A DNA stretch of 64,000 nt from Streptococcus xiaochunlingii (GCF_006385805.1 NZ_VFSG01000002.1:1-64000); one strand, 5' to 3'; positions 24,238-34,754 are shown, numbered from the stretch's first letter. The notes: a model not told the origin generated them from the letters alone. Numbers and translations: made by a program.

Positions 24238-25719
24238 ATGAAAAATTGGAAAAAATATGCTTTAGCTTCTGCTAGCGTTCTCGCACTTGGAGCAACTCTT
24301 GCTGCTTGTGGTAACTTGACAGGTGATAACCAAAAATCATCTAAGAGTGAAGATGGCAAAACAGTTATCAAAATGTACCAAATCGGTGACAAACCTGATA
24401 ACTTGGATACCTTGTTAGAAAATGCTAACAAGATCATCGAAGAAAAAGCTGGTGTTAAATTAGACATCAAATACCTTGGTTGGGGTGACTATGACAAGAA
24501 GATGAACGTTATCATTTCATCTGGTGAAAGCTACGATATTGCCTTTGCAAACAACTATGTCATCAACGCTCAAAAAGGTGCTTACGCTGACTTGACAGAC
24601 TTGTATAAGAAAGAAGGAAAAGAGCTTTATGAAGCACTTGACCCAGCTTATATCAAAGGGAATACTGTAAACGGTAAAATCTATGCTGTTCCAGTTGCAG
24701 CCAACGTTGCATCTTCACAAAACTTTGCCTTCAACGGACCACTTCTTGAAAAATATGGTATTGATGTTTCAAACGTCACAGACTATGCTTCTCTTGAACC
24801 AGTCTTGAAAGCGATCAAAGAAAAAGATCCAAACGTTGTTCCATTCGCAATGAACAAGAGCTACGGTGGACCTTCTGATGACTTCGATTACATTGCAGTA
24901 GATGGACTTCCATTCGTTGTCGATTTGCAAGGTGACACCACTAAGATCGTTGACCGTTACACTATTCCACGTTATGTTGAAAACTTGAAGACTCTTCATA
25001 AATACTATGAAGCTGGCTATATTCCAAAAGACGTAGCTACAAGCGACACTGGATATGACCTTTCTCAAGATACTTGGTTGGTACGTGAAGAAACAGTAGG
25101 ACCTGCTGACTATGGTAACAGCTTGCTTACTCGTGTAGCAAACCGTAAGATCGAAATCAAACCATTCACTCAACTTTACAAGAAGAACAACACTACTCAA
25201 GTTGCAAACTTTGTTATCTCAAACAACTCTAAGAACAAAGAAAAAGCAATGGAAGTATTGAACCTCTTGAATACAAATCCAGAACTCTTGAACGGTCTTG
25301 TTTACGGACCAGAAGGCAAGAACTGGGAAAAAGTTGAAGGTAAAGAAAACCGTGTGAAAGTCTTGGATGGCTACAACGGAAACACTCACATGTCTGGATG
25401 GAACACAGGTAACAACTGGATTCTTTACATCAACGAAAACGTAACGGATGAGCAAATTGCACAATCTAAGAAAGACTTAGAAACTGCTAAAGAATCTCCA
25501 GCACTTGGATTCATCTTCAACACTGAAAACGTGAAATCAGAAATCACTGCCCTTACAAACACTTTGAACCAATTCACAAGTGCCATCAATACAGGTACAG
25601 TAGATCCTGAAGTTGAAATTCCTAAGATGCTTGAAAAATTGAAATCAGAAGGTGCCTACCAAAAAGTCTTGGATGAAATCCAAAAACAATACGATGAGTA
25701 CCTTGCTGCTAAGAAATAA
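24238..25719 (+). CDS. Extracellular sugar-binding lipoprotein (NgtS-like)
   Basis: A 493-aa solute-binding protein with a lipoprotein signal peptide, lipobox LAAC and Cys24. It looks like a long (~490 aa) CUT1 binding protein of the LplA/YtcQ type, such as the pneumococcal N-glycan binder NgtS, with Trp/Tyr-rich stretches (WGDYDKKMNVIISSGESYDIAFANNY; YGPEGKNWEKV). It should deliver oligosaccharides to the two permeases. Codon use is strongly biased, as for an abundant protein. Specificity for N-glycans is inferred from the neighbouring glycosidases. Confidence 0.88.
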   Translation: MKNWKKYALASASVLALGATLAACGNLTGDNQKSSKSEDGKTVIKMYQIGDKPDNLDTLLENANKIIEEKAGVKLDIKYLGWGDYDKKMNVIISSGESYDIAFANNYVINAQKGAYADLTDLYKKEGKELYEALDPAYIKGNTVNGKIYAVPVAANVASSQNFAFNGPLLEKYGIDVSNVTDYASLEPVLKAIKEKDPNVVPFAMNKSYGGPSDDFDYIAVDGLPFVVDLQGDTTKIVDRYTIPRYVENLKTLHKYYEAGYIPKDVATSDTGYDLSQDTWLVREETVGPADYGNSLLTRVANRKIEIKPFTQLYKKNNTTQVANFVISNNSKNKEKAMEVLNLLNTNPELLNGLVYGPEGKNWEKVEGKENRVKVLDGYNGNTHMSGWNTGNNWILYINENVTDEQIAQSKKDLETAKESPALGFIFNTENVKSEITALTNTLNQFTSAINTGTVDPEVEIPKMLEKLKSEGAYQKVLDEIQKQYDEYLAAKK

Positions 25720-25745
25720 GCTAGCATTACTTGCTTAAGTCTATC

Positions 25746-25782
25746 AAAAGACTTTGAGGTCTTCGCACTTCAAAGTCTTTTC
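25746..25782 (+). terminator. Terminator of the transporter operon
   Basis: AAAAGACTTTGA/TCAAAGTCTTTT stem with an 11-base loop region and a T tail. Confidence 0.85.
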
Positions 25783-25789
25783 TGTTGAT

Positions 25790-25829
25790 GATTTCGAAAT
25801 CGAAACCATCAGAGGAAATGTGCTATAAT
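25790..25829 (+). promoter_or_regulatory. Promoter region of the DUF624-TCS operon
   Basis: An extended -10 (TGC-TATAAT, TATAAT at 25824-25829) without a good -35. A perfect 12-bp palindrome GATTTCGAAATC lies at 25790-25801 and could be an activator or repressor site. Confidence 0.5.
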
Positions 25830-25913
25830 ATAGGGTATAATCATCAGTTGTACTAGGGAAACTATACTAAGTCGTAAGTTCCCCTCTACAGCATATGAAC
25901 ATGGAGACACATT

Positions 25914-26525
25914 ATGGGAAGAATGATTGAATTTATTTTTACAAGAGTCTACTTAGCCATGCTGGCAACAGGGATCTTTTGGGCGCTAACCTTTTGTGGA
26001 GGCATCCTATTTGGATTTGGGCCGGCTAGTGCAACGATTATGAGTCTATATGCCGAACATGGATCTGATTACAAACAATATGGTTGGTCTGAGGCTTGGT
26101 CGCTCTATAAAGAAAACTTCCGTCGGGCCAACCAGGTTTTCTATACATTTTTTTTAATCGAAGCCATTCTTATTTATGGCATGTATCTGATGATTCAATT
26201 GCCTCACTTGTCCCTATTTCAGATTTTTATCTTATTGGTCAATTTGATTTTCTTATTGGTGGCTCCCCTGACTTTTGCAGTCTATCTCAAGCTTCAAGTC
26301 CATTTTGACTTGTCCTATCTCAACAGCTTGAAGTTGAGTTTTATTGGTGCTTTTTTGGATATTCGTGCAGTGACGAAACTTCTCTTGGGGACCTTTCTTC
26401 TAGGAGTTGTTACCCATTTCGTTCCGGCTTTATTTTTCTTTGTTTTACTGGGCTTGTGGCATTTCTTTGTCAATGATATTTTTCAACCAGTCTATGAAAC
26501 AATTCGCTCTAAAGTGGTTTCTTAA
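25914..26525 (+). CDS. DUF624 (YesL-like) membrane protein
   Basis: A 203-aa protein with about five hydrophobic segments (e.g. LAMLATGIFWALTFCGGILFGFGPASATIMSLY near the N-terminus). That opening and the FGPA/AT motif are typical of DUF624. Genes of this family commonly lie next to YesM/YesN two-component systems and CUT1 transporters. The function is unknown; a signalling or transport accessory role is inferred. It is the first gene of a three-gene operon with the kinase and regulator (2-bp gap to the kinase). Confidence 0.85.
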   Translation: MGRMIEFIFTRVYLAMLATGIFWALTFCGGILFGFGPASATIMSLYAEHGSDYKQYGWSEAWSLYKENFRRANQVFYTFFLIEAILIYGMYLMIQLPHLSLFQIFILLVNLIFLLVAPLTFAVYLKLQVHFDLSYLNSLKLSFIGAFLDIRAVTKLLLGTFLLGVVTHFVPALFFFVLLGLWHFFVNDIFQPVYETIRSKVVS

Positions 26526-26527
26526 TT

Positions 26528-28174
26528 ATGAAAAAAATATGGTTAGCAACACTTTTGAAGTTCTATGCCTATATCATGGTGGGGATCATCACGACCTTAG
26601 GTGTGACAGTATCGTTGGTTTATTGGCATAATCAGCGAGCAGAAACAGAACGGATTGCTCAGTTGATTTCTTCCCGCTTGACTACTGAGGTAGAGGATAT
26701 CTACAAAAGATCGACACAATGGGGAAAGAGTCTGGTAGAAAACCCTGCCAAGCTCGAAGGAGTTTACAAGTACTTTTCAATGTCGCCTTCTGAATACGAA
26801 AGTTGGCGACTGGACAATTATGTTTCCAACTATATTCAAGTCTCCCTGCACCGAAATGTTCAAACTCTTTACTTGGAACACGATGTCCTGGATGAAATTG
26901 ATTTGGTGTTAAATGACTATACAACGGTCTTTGTTTCCAGTAAAAGTAAAAAAGGAGGGCAACAAGTTCCAGCGGATCAATACGTGGCTAGTTCACAAGC
27001 CATCCCAGTCTCCTTGACGGATGTGACGACTGGCGAGGATATTGGACTGGCTTACATTAAAATCAATCCAGCGCTATTGGATTCTGTCGTCGATAATATT
27101 CAAGACACGATTTCAGTTGCCGTCCAAATCTATAATCCCTTGGGCAAGGTTTTTTACCACAGAGGGGATATCAACCCTAAAGATCATAGCCAGTGGATTG
27201 TGCGAGATACTGCTTACGGTTATCAGATCTGGGTTGGAATCCCGAACTCTTACACGGTTCGAACAGCCTTATTTAGTTTTACCTGGATGATTTCGGTCGC
27301 CCTAATCCTAGTCTTGGTCTTGTATCTCTTGCTTCAACGAATTTTCCGTAATTACCAAAAACAAGTTTTGGATTTGGTAGATACCATGGAAGCCATCGGC
27401 CAGGGGGATTCTGAGCGACGGATCAATGTGGATACCAAAGAGCAGGAGCTCCTTTTAGTTGCAGAAACGACCAATACCATGTTGGACAATATGGACAAGT
27501 CTATCCGTGATATCTATCAGCTACAACTGAGTCAAAAAGATGCCAATATGAAGGCCTTGCAAGCGCAGATTAATCCGCATTTCATGTATAATACCATGGA
27601 GTTTATTCGCATGTATGCAGTCATGCAGGATCAAGAAGAATTAGCCGATATTATTTACGAATTTAGTAGTCTTCTTCGAAACAATATTTCAGAGGAGAAG
27701 GAGACGACCATCGAAAATGAGTTGGAATTTTGTAGAAAATACAGCTATCTCTGTATGGTACGTTATCCAAAATCGATTGCCTACGGCTTTAAAATTGAAC
27801 CCGGTTTAGAAGAGATGGTTATTCCCAAGTTTACTCTTCAGCCATTAGTGGAAAATTACTTTGTCCATGGAGTTGACCACAAGCGCAAAGACAATGTCAT
27901 TAGTATTAAAGTCCGTCGTGTTGGAGAAGCGGTGGAAATTCGTGTCCAAGACAATGGGAGAGGAATGGAACCAAGCCAATTGCAACGGATCCAACAAATA
28001 TTGAGTCATGGGGATCCTCGAGAAGAAGTAGAAGAGAGTAAGGGACGGCAATCCATTGGGATTGTCAATGTCCACGAGCGTTTCCTTCTCTACTTTGGGG
28101 ATCGTTACCACATTCAAATTACATCAGAAAAAGGAAAAGGTGTCCTCTATACGATTACCATCAAGGACGCTTAA
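26528..28174 (+). CDS. Sensor histidine kinase, YesM family
   Basis: A 548-aa membrane kinase. One membrane segment lies at about 8-30 and a second at about 255-280, with a ~220-residue extracellular sensor between them. A HAMP-like region follows (about 281-335), then the His_kinase domain with phospho-acceptor H351 in QINPHFMYNTMEF. The HATPase_c domain has an N box (LQPLVENYFVHG) and G boxes (DNGRGMEP, GIGIVNVHERF-like). It probably senses extracellular glycans or the loaded binding protein. It resembles pneumococcal HK07. Confidence 0.9.
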   Translation: MKKIWLATLLKFYAYIMVGIITTLGVTVSLVYWHNQRAETERIAQLISSRLTTEVEDIYKRSTQWGKSLVENPAKLEGVYKYFSMSPSEYESWRLDNYVSNYIQVSLHRNVQTLYLEHDVLDEIDLVLNDYTTVFVSSKSKKGGQQVPADQYVASSQAIPVSLTDVTTGEDIGLAYIKINPALLDSVVDNIQDTISVAVQIYNPLGKVFYHRGDINPKDHSQWIVRDTAYGYQIWVGIPNSYTVRTALFSFTWMISVALILVLVLYLLLQRIFRNYQKQVLDLVDTMEAIGQGDSERRINVDTKEQELLLVAETTNTMLDNMDKSIRDIYQLQLSQKDANMKALQAQINPHFMYNTMEFIRMYAVMQDQEELADIIYEFSSLLRNNISEEKETTIENELEFCRKYSYLCMVRYPKSIAYGFKIEPGLEEMVIPKFTLQPLVENYFVHGVDHKRKDNVISIKVRRVGEAVEIRVQDNGRGMEPSQLQRIQQILSHGDPREEVEESKGRQSIGIVNVHERFLLYFGDRYHIQITSEKGKGVLYTITIKDA

Positions 28175-28186
28175 GAGGAAAAAATC

Positions 28187-29485
28187 GTGTATAAAGTCTT
28201 ACTGGTTGACGATGAATATATGATTACGGAGGGGCTGAAAAAACTGATTCCTTTTGAAAAATGGGATATGGAAGTTGTTTACACAGCAGAGGATGCAGAC
28301 CAGGCCTTGGCCTATGTTGCGGATTATCCAGTGGATATCGTGATTACGGATGTCAATATGCCAGGAAAAACCGGTCTGGAAATGATTGATCAAATGCAGT
28401 CCATTCTTCCCCATGCAGCCTATATCATTATGTCGGGGTACCAAGATTTTGCTTATGTTAAAAAAGCCTTAAACCTCCGGGTAGCAGACTATCTGTTAAA
28501 GCCTGTCAATAAGGTGGAGCTGGGGAATATCCTAGAAAAATTATCCCAAACTCTGAAAAATCCAGATCAAGCGACGGCCAATCGGCTCCTTCATGAAGAC
28601 TGGTCAGAAGAAGAGTTTGAGCAAGCCATCCGAGGGAGAAAACAACTCTGGATTGGAGTGGATAAGGAAAGGAAAGGCTTTGCCAGTTCGTCTTATCAGG
28701 TCTTAGGAAAAAATCTTCAACTCTATCTTTCCGATGAGGATGAAGGGGCTTTCCTACAGCGCCGTTTCCAAGCACCTTATAAGGAACATTTTCAACAATT
28801 TAAAGAGCTTGTTGAACGAAGTCTGTTTTATGGGGATCTCCCATTGGAGGAAGAAGATGGTGTCTTTAATTACTACGAACCCATCTACCGTGTCATCATT
28901 CAGGGAAATATCCAACAGATTTTGGAGGAGTTGAACTGGTTGGAAGAAACCGTGAAAAGTCATACCCCAAAAGTAGCGATAGCCAAGCAACTCTTTATTC
29001 AGTTCATTATGGATGTCTTTCATTTATTTGAACACCTGCAGGGAGATGACCTGACAGAAGTTGTGAAAGCTGTTCATGAGACAACGACTTTCGAGGATCT
29101 TGTTACCTGCGTTCGGAACCAATTGGAGAGTTTCTTCTCTCAATATCGGATGAACAATAATGTGGCGACCGTCTTAGAAGTAATTGGACGCGACTATCGG
29201 AAGGAACTGTCGCTCAAGGATATCAGCAAAGATCTCTATATCAATCCTGTTTATTTAGGGCAATTGATCAAACGTGAGACCAATTCCACCTTTGCAGAGC
29301 TCTTGAATAAACAAAGGATCAAAGCAGCTCAACAGTTGCTGTTGTCCACAACGGAAAGCATTGAAGATATTTGCTATGAAGTTGGCTACAGCAATGTCGG
29401 TTACTTTTATAAAGTATTCCGCAAGTTGTGTGGTAAGTCTCCTAAAGCCTACCGTCAACAAATCGGCGTAGAGGAAAGTGACTGA
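28187..29485 (+). CDS. Response regulator, YesN type (REC + AraC)
   Basis: A 432-aa regulator with a GTG start. The receiver domain spans residues 1-120, with the acidic pair D8-D9, phospho-acceptor D55 (VITDVNMPG) and a conserved lysine in LLKPVNK. A ~200-residue linker precedes the C-terminal double-HTH AraC domain (about 325-425: LSLKDISKDLYINPVYLGQLIKRE and IEDICYEVGYSNVGYFYKVFRKLCGKSPKAYRQ). It lies 13 bp after its kinase. By analogy with pneumococcal RR07 it likely activates the N-glycan genes on both sides. Confidence 0.9.
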   Translation: MYKVLLVDDEYMITEGLKKLIPFEKWDMEVVYTAEDADQALAYVADYPVDIVITDVNMPGKTGLEMIDQMQSILPHAAYIIMSGYQDFAYVKKALNLRVADYLLKPVNKVELGNILEKLSQTLKNPDQATANRLLHEDWSEEEFEQAIRGRKQLWIGVDKERKGFASSSYQVLGKNLQLYLSDEDEGAFLQRRFQAPYKEHFQQFKELVERSLFYGDLPLEEEDGVFNYYEPIYRVIIQGNIQQILEELNWLEETVKSHTPKVAIAKQLFIQFIMDVFHLFEHLQGDDLTEVVKAVHETTTFEDLVTCVRNQLESFFSQYRMNNNVATVLEVIGRDYRKELSLKDISKDLYINPVYLGQLIKRETNSTFAELLNKQRIKAAQQLLLSTTESIEDICYEVGYSNVGYFYKVFRKLCGKSPKAYRQQIGVEESD

Positions 29486-29499
29486 TCTGAAAACATGAA

Positions 29500-29538
29500 A
29501 AATACCCTCCATTTTCTAATCAATGGAGGGTATTTTTT
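29500..29538. terminator. Bidirectional terminator between rr and rlmA-like gene
   Basis: A 14-bp stem (AAATACCCTCCATT and its complement) with an 8-nt loop and T run on the right, A run on the left, between convergent genes. Confidence 0.85.
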
Positions 29539-30379
29539 AGTTGCTTCTTCCGATCAAAATCGTGGCAGAAATGGTGACCTGAGTCAAATCGTTCCAGTCA
29601 ATTTGAGCTGGATTGACGTGAAAGAGGAGAGGCGTCATGCTCAGAAGGGCCTCCCGCAATGCTGGTGTGAGTTCGAAGGTTTCCTGGCAATGGATGGTGT
29701 TTTCAATCGTAAAATGATCAGAGAAATGTTGAATAATCTGCTCATTGGAATAATCGGCCTGATCCAGGTGGTCCTTCACCTTCTGACGAATCTCTTGCAG
29801 ATGGGCGGCTGTTGGGATGACCTTGATAAGGCGACCTTCTGGGGCCAGGACCCGTTTAAATTCCTGATAATTTGCTGGCGAAAAGATATCTAGGAGAAGG
29901 TTCATGCTCTGGTCCAAAAGAGGGAGACGGGCTAAATCTCCGACAAACCACTTGACCTTCCATTCCTGGTCGCTTTTGGCAGCCAGTTGGATCGATTCCT
30001 TAGATAAATCAAAGGCGTAAAAGGAATGGTCTGGATACCGTTCTTGCAAGCTGCGCGAATAGTAGCCTTCTCCGCAACCAATATCTAAAATGTTGGCTGG
30101 ATGGTCCAGTGGAGACAAGCATTCTGACAGACTAGTGAGGATATGGTCGTAGAAACCGTTCTCTAGAACGAGTTGCCGGTTTTGAAAATTCTCCTTGTCA
30201 TAGTCCTTCGAAGCCTTCACTTGTGGGGCCAAGTTCACATAGCCAAACTTAGCAAGGTCAAAGGAGTGGCGGTTAGTGCAGACCAAGCTTTGTTGGACTA
30301 TGTCGAGGGCTTCTTGACAGATGGGACAGGCAAAAGCAGTGGCTGTCTGAAATCGTTGTAATTTTGGTTTGATCGTCAT
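29537..30379 (-). CDS. rlmA: 23S rRNA (guanine-N1)-methyltransferase, RlmA family
   Basis: A 280-aa SAM-dependent methyltransferase. An N-terminal zinc site is formed by C18, C21, C34 and H38 (FACPICQEALD...VCTNRHSFD). The class I fold has motif I NILDIGCGEGYYSR at about 94-107. In Gram-positives the RlmA(II) branch methylates G748 of 23S rRNA and affects macrolide/ketolide response. That this is the II branch is inferred from the organism type. Confidence 0.85.
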   Translation of the reverse strand: MTIKPKLQRFQTATAFACPICQEALDIVQQSLVCTNRHSFDLAKFGYVNLAPQVKASKDYDKENFQNRQLVLENGFYDHILTSLSECLSPLDHPANILDIGCGEGYYSRSLQERYPDHSFYAFDLSKESIQLAAKSDQEWKVKWFVGDLARLPLLDQSMNLLLDIFSPANYQEFKRVLAPEGRLIKVIPTAAHLQEIRQKVKDHLDQADYSNEQIIQHFSDHFTIENTIHCQETFELTPALREALLSMTPLLFHVNPAQIDWNDLTQVTISATILIGRSN

Positions 30380-30435
30380 GATACATCTAGTGTACCAAAA
30401 AACCTCTGAAAGTCATAGCTTCAGAGGTCTTCTTT

Positions 30436-31692
30436 TTAATAAGTCAAAACAAAGTATTTTTTCTTACCGCGACGGATAACGGTCAATTCATTTTCTAATT
30501 TATCGCTATCGCTCAAGATATAGTCAAGGTCTTGGATGCGGTCGCCGTTGACGTAGATAGCTCCATTTTGAACATCTTCTCGGGCTTGGCGTTTGGAATT
30601 CACCACGCCAGAAGACACGAGCAATTCTACAATATTGTGGTTTTCGTCCGCTTGTACTTGGTAGTTTGGTACACCACGAAGTCCTTGTTTGAGTTCTTTG
30701 ACAGAAAGGTTTTTGATGTTTCCTGCAAAGAGTTGCTCAGTGATGTTAAGGGCTTCCTTGTAGGCTTCTTCACCGTGAACAAGTGTTACGACTTCACGAG
30801 CCAAGACTTTTTGAGCCAAGCGTTCATGAGGAGTAGCTTCAAACTGTTTGCGGATGTCTTCAATCTCGTCCAGTGACAAGAAAGTGAAGATCTTCAAGAA
30901 GCGTACAGCGTCAGCATCCATGACATTCATCCAGAATTGGTACATTTCGTATGGAGAAGTCTTTTCAGGGTTGAGCCAAACCGCATTCCCTTCAGATTTA
31001 CCAAATTTCTTACCAGTCGCATCTGTAATGAGGGGAACAGTGATGACGTGACCAGTCTTATCAGCCTTCCGACGAAGCAACTCTGTACCAGCTGTCATAT
31101 TTCCCCACTGGTCAGAACCACCGATTTGCAAAGTGACATTGTGCTCTTGGTTCAGAACAAAGAAGTCGTAGCCTTGCATGATTTGGTAGGCAAATTCAGT
31201 GTAAGAAATTCCTGTTTCGATACGTTTCTTCACAGATTCCTTGCTCATCATGTAGTTGACAGTAAAGTATTTTCCAATGTCGCGAAGGAAGTCAATGAAG
31301 CTAATGCTGCCAAACCAGTCGTAGTTATTGACCATGACAGCCTTATTTTCCCCATTTTCAAAATCTAAGAAACGAGACAATTGCCCTTGGATAGAAGTGA
31401 CCCAACCGTCTACAGTCTCCTTAGTTTGTAAACTGCGCTCGGCATCTTTGAAAGAAGGGTCTCCAATGAGTCCGGTCGCACCACCGACAAGCGCATAAGG
31501 TTTGTGGCCTGCCAATTGTAAGCGACGACTGGTCAAGATTGCAACAAGGTGCCCAAGGTGCAAACTATCAGCAGTTGGATCGTAGCCAGTATAATACGAT
31601 ACTTGTCCTTCTTCTAGGGCTTTACGCAAAGCATCTTCGTCAGTCGTTTGGAAAATCAAACCACGTTCTTTTAGCTCATCAAAAATGTGCAT
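30436..31692 (-). CDS. tyrS: Tyrosyl-tRNA synthetase
   Basis: A 418-aa class I aminoacyl-tRNA synthetase that charges tRNA-Tyr. The HIGH-type motif is HLGHLVAIL (about 46-54), the KMSKS-type motif is KFGKSEG (about 230-236), and the tyrosine pocket lies in [15 protein letters not shown] and [13 protein letters not shown]-terminal S4 RNA-binding domain spans about 350-418 ([18 protein letters not shown]). Length is normal. The 200-bp upstream gap to pbp1b is too short for a complete T-box leader. Confidence 0.95.
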   Translation of the reverse strand: MHIFDELKERGLIFQTTDEDALRKALEEGQVSYYTGYDPTADSLHLGHLVAILTSRRLQLAGHKPYALVGGATGLIGDPSFKDAERSLQTKETVDGWVTSIQGQLSRFLDFENGENKAVMVNNYDWFGSISFIDFLRDIGKYFTVNYMMSKESVKKRIETGISYTEFAYQIMQGYDFFVLNQEHNVTLQIGGSDQWGNMTAGTELLRRKADKTGHVITVPLITDATGKKFGKSEGNAVWLNPEKTSPYEMYQFWMNVMDADAVRFLKIFTFLSLDEIEDIRKQFEATPHERLAQKVLAREVVTLVHGEEAYKEALNITEQLFAGNIKNLSVKELKQGLRGVPNYQVQADENHNIVELLVSSGVVNSKRQAREDVQNGAIYVNGDRIQDLDYILSDSDKLENELTVIRRGKKKYFVLTY

Positions 31693-31839
31693 CGTTCTCT
31701 CCTTTTCTAAGCTACTGGCCGGATCGATGAAAACAGTCCAGTATCTGTATGGTTTCTCTCTATTTTACCATAATGACTTGAAATAGCAATGAAAGGACGA
31801 AAAAAATCCAGTTGGAAACGGTGTTCTCAACTTTAGGAA

Positions 31840-31869
31840 TTGAAAAGAAAGAGGTCCATTTGGTATAAT
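31840..31869 (+). promoter_or_regulatory. pbp1b promoter
   Basis: TTGAAA (31840-31845), 18-bp spacer, extended -10 TGG-TATAAT (31864-31869), about 20 bases before the start codon. Confidence 0.75.
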
Positions 31870-31891
31870 AGGAAGGACAAGGAGAAATAGA

Positions 31892-34333
31892 GTGAGTCAA
31901 ATGAGAGAATTTTTTACAAAGTGCGGGAAGAAAATAAAAGACTTCTTTGCCAAGATGACTGTTGAAGTCGATGAGAAGGAAGACAAGGAGGGTTGGTCAC
32001 TAGGAGATTTCGTAGCAACGATTCTCCGCACGATGAAACTCCTTTGGGATGTGCTATTGGTGTTTGCTTTAGGTGGTCTCTTGTTTGGTGCAGGGATCGC
32101 GATTGGCTATGCAGCCAGCCTATTTAATGAGACAGAGACACCGGATCCGACCCAATTGGTTCAACAAGTACGAAATATTTCCAGCGTTTCAAAGATTTCC
32201 TACTCAGATGGAAGCATCATTTCTGATATTGACAGTGACTTGATTCGGATCCCTGTCCAAAAGGATGCGATTTCGGACAATGTCAAAAAGGCTGTTATTG
32301 CCACAGAGGATGAGAATTTTAATAGTCATAATGGGGTAGTTCCAAAGGCAGTAATCCGGGCCACCTTGGGTTCAGTTGCTGGAGTCGGTTCTTCTAGTGG
32401 GGGTTCGACACTGACCCAACAGTTGATTAAACAACAAGTTGTGGGAGATGCACCGACCTTCTCACGGAAGGCCGCTGAGATTATTGATGCCCTTGCTCTT
32501 GAGCGGGTAATGGATAAGGACGAAATTTTAACGACCTACCTCAATGTCTCTCCATTTGGTCGAAACAACCGGGGACAAAATATTGCAGGAGTGGAAGCTG
32601 CAGCTCAAGGGATTTTTGGTGTTTCTGCCAAAGACTTGACCATCCCACAAGCAGCCTTCATTGCTGGTTTGCCACAGAGTCCAATTGTCTACTCACCTTA
32701 CGCCTCTGATGGCAGCCTCAAGACTCCGGAAAATCAAGCTTTAGGCTTGGACCGTGCCAAGGATGTCTTGTACAACATGTACCGGACAGGGGCTATCAGC
32801 AAGGAAGAGTACGACCAATACAGTCAATATGATTTGAGCAAGGATTTCCTTCCGTCAAATGGCATCGAGAAGACGCCGCACGACTACTTGTATTTCCAAG
32901 CTGTTAGCGAAGCGGAAGATGCCATGTATGAGTATCTAATTAAGAGAGACAACGTCTCTAGCCAAGACCTAAAAAACAATTCGACAGTTAAATCTTATCA
33001 AGAGTTGGCGAAGAAGGAATTGAGAGAGGGTGGCTATACGGTCCAGACCACTATCAACAAAGCTATCTACAATGCCATGCAAGAAGCAGTTGCCAATTAT
33101 GGCGGTATCTTGGACGATGGAACGGGTACGGTAGAAGTCGGGAATGTCCTCATGGACAACCGAACAGGAGCGATTCTTGGCTTTGTTGGGGGACGGAATT
33201 TTGACGGGAATCAAAATAACCATGCCTTTGATACAAAGCGTTCTCCAGGTTCTACCATTAAACCCTTGCTGGCTTATGGAATTGCCATTGACCAAGGCTT
33301 GATGGGAAGCAATAGCATCGTCTCCAATTACCCAACCAACTTCTCTAGTGGAGAGCCAATTATGCACGTGGATAACCGAGGAACTGGTATGATGGACCTC
33401 CGAGAGGCCCTCAATACCTCATGGAATATCCCAGCTTATTGGACCTATCGTACTCTCCGCGAAAAGGGTGTCGATGTACCTGGATATATGGAAAAAATGG
33501 GCTACGATATCGCTGAGTACGGCATTGAAAGTCTGCCAATGGGAGGCGGGATCGAAGTAAGCGTTGCCCAACATACAAACGGTTATCAAACCCTTGCCAA
33601 TAATGGGAATTATCAAAAACGCTACATGATTGAAAAAATCATGGACCAAAACGGAAAAGTTGTTTACCAGCACGAAAGCAAACCAACTCGAGTTTACTCA
33701 GCAGCAACTGCGACTATCATGCAGGATCTGTTAAGAGGTGTCATCAGCTCCGGTGCAACAACGACCTTCAAGAGCCGGATCAGCCAGGTCAACCCAACCC
33801 TTGCTAATGCCGATTGGATCGGGAAAACCGGAACTACCAATGAGAATGGAGATATGTGGCTCATTCTGTCTACTCCAAATCTCACCTTAGGTGGCTGGAT
33901 TGGACACGATAACAATGCTTCTATGGCTCCATTGACAGGTTACAACAACAACGCAAGCTACATGGCCTATTTAGCCAATTCTATCTACCAGGCGGATCCA
34001 AATGCTTGGGGAGTACAAGACCGCTTCACCCTAGATAGTAGTGTCATTTCATCGACTGTTCTGAAAGCTACAGGACAACGACCTGGTCGTGTCAATGTCA
34101 ATGGTCGTGACATCGATGTGTCGGGTGCGACAGTTACCAGCTATTGGGCTAAAAATGGTGCTCCACAAACGACCTACCGTTTTGCTATTGGTGGATCAGA
34201 TAATGATTATGCTAGTGCTTGGGCTGGAATGCTAGGAGGTTCAGCGGGGACTTCCAATGGGAATCGCAATAGCAATCGGACAGGCAATACTAGTACGCCA
34301 AGCAGTTCATCATCGAGTGGACAAAACCGGTAA
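31892..34333 (+). CDS. pbp1b: Class A penicillin-binding protein 1b
   Basis: An 813-aa bifunctional murein synthase. The GTG start is chosen because GGAG lies seven bases upstream. A cytoplasmic N-terminus precedes one membrane segment (about 50-75). The glycosyltransferase GT51 domain (about 110-300) has [13 protein letters not shown] with the catalytic Glu and [10 protein letters not shown]. The transpeptidase domain has S454 in SPGSTIKP, an SxN motif in SWN and KTG at about 645-647. The C-terminal tail is Ser/Asn/Gly-rich. It polymerises and cross-links peptidoglycan. Confidence 0.95.
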   Translation: MSQMREFFTKCGKKIKDFFAKMTVEVDEKEDKEGWSLGDFVATILRTMKLLWDVLLVFALGGLLFGAGIAIGYAASLFNETETPDPTQLVQQVRNISSVSKISYSDGSIISDIDSDLIRIPVQKDAISDNVKKAVIATEDENFNSHNGVVPKAVIRATLGSVAGVGSSSGGSTLTQQLIKQQVVGDAPTFSRKAAEIIDALALERVMDKDEILTTYLNVSPFGRNNRGQNIAGVEAAAQGIFGVSAKDLTIPQAAFIAGLPQSPIVYSPYASDGSLKTPENQALGLDRAKDVLYNMYRTGAISKEEYDQYSQYDLSKDFLPSNGIEKTPHDYLYFQAVSEAEDAMYEYLIKRDNVSSQDLKNNSTVKSYQELAKKELREGGYTVQTTINKAIYNAMQEAVANYGGILDDGTGTVEVGNVLMDNRTGAILGFVGGRNFDGNQNNHAFDTKRSPGSTIKPLLAYGIAIDQGLMGSNSIVSNYPTNFSSGEPIMHVDNRGTGMMDLREALNTSWNIPAYWTYRTLREKGVDVPGYMEKMGYDIAEYGIESLPMGGGIEVSVAQHTNGYQTLANNGNYQKRYMIEKIMDQNGKVVYQHESKPTRVYSAATATIMQDLLRGVISSGATTTFKSRISQVNPTLANADWIGKTGTTNENGDMWLILSTPNLTLGGWIGHDNNASMAPLTGYNNNASYMAYLANSIYQADPNAWGVQDRFTLDSSVISSTVLKATGQRPGRVNVNGRDIDVSGATVTSYWAKNGAPQTTYRFAIGGSDNDYASAWAGMLGGSAGTSNGNRNSNRTGNTSTPSSSSSSGQNR

Positions 34334-34383
34334 AAATTATCAGGGACAATACCATAAAATCGTTTTCATGTCTAGAGAAAACC

Positions 34384-34412
34384 TTGTGTTTTTTGTGAAA
34401 ATACGATATAAT
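34384..34412 (+). promoter_or_regulatory. rpoB promoter
   Basis: TTGTGT (34384-34389), 17-bp spacer, TATAAT (34407-34412). It lies about 340 bases before rpoB, leaving a long leader. Confidence 0.7.
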
Positions 34413-34469
34413 AAGGACAAGTAATTTGTCGTGTGCTTTATTTGAAATATTGTCCAAATAGAAGCTTAC

Positions 34470-34515
34470 AGCAGTTAAATCAAACTTTATAAAAGTCGAT
34501 TTAGCTGCTCTTTTT
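34470..34515 (+). terminator. Attenuator-like terminator in the rpoB leader
   Basis: A 12-bp stem with one G-U pair (AGCAGTTAAATC/GATTTAGCTGCT), a 16-nt loop and a CTTTTT tail, located downstream of the rpoB promoter and 240 bases before the start codon. A further small hairpin (ATCAGAA/TTCTGAT, 34654-34670) lies closer to rpoB. The rest of 34334-34754 shows no reading frame. Confidence 0.65.
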
Positions 34516-34754
34516 GTGCCTATTTTTAGAAACAAACAGATTTGTCACACAAACTTAATCTTTCTAAAAATTCCAAAAAGGATGAATGATACGGAGGAGA
34601 TTTCTTCTCACGTGATGTAGATCACACCCCCTTCATAACATCGTTTCGACTGGATCAGAACTATTCTGATGTGGTCAGAAGCGATCTAGAAACCGGATTT
34701 TCAGAGAGGGCCTTCCCCTAGCTGGTATCCTAGTATAGAAAAGGAGTTAAAACT

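Noticed and set aside
31693..31891. Possible T-box riboswitch upstream of tyrS
   Set aside because: The gap is only ~200 bases and shared with the divergent pbp1b promoter; I found neither the conserved T-box sequence nor the specifier arrangement.
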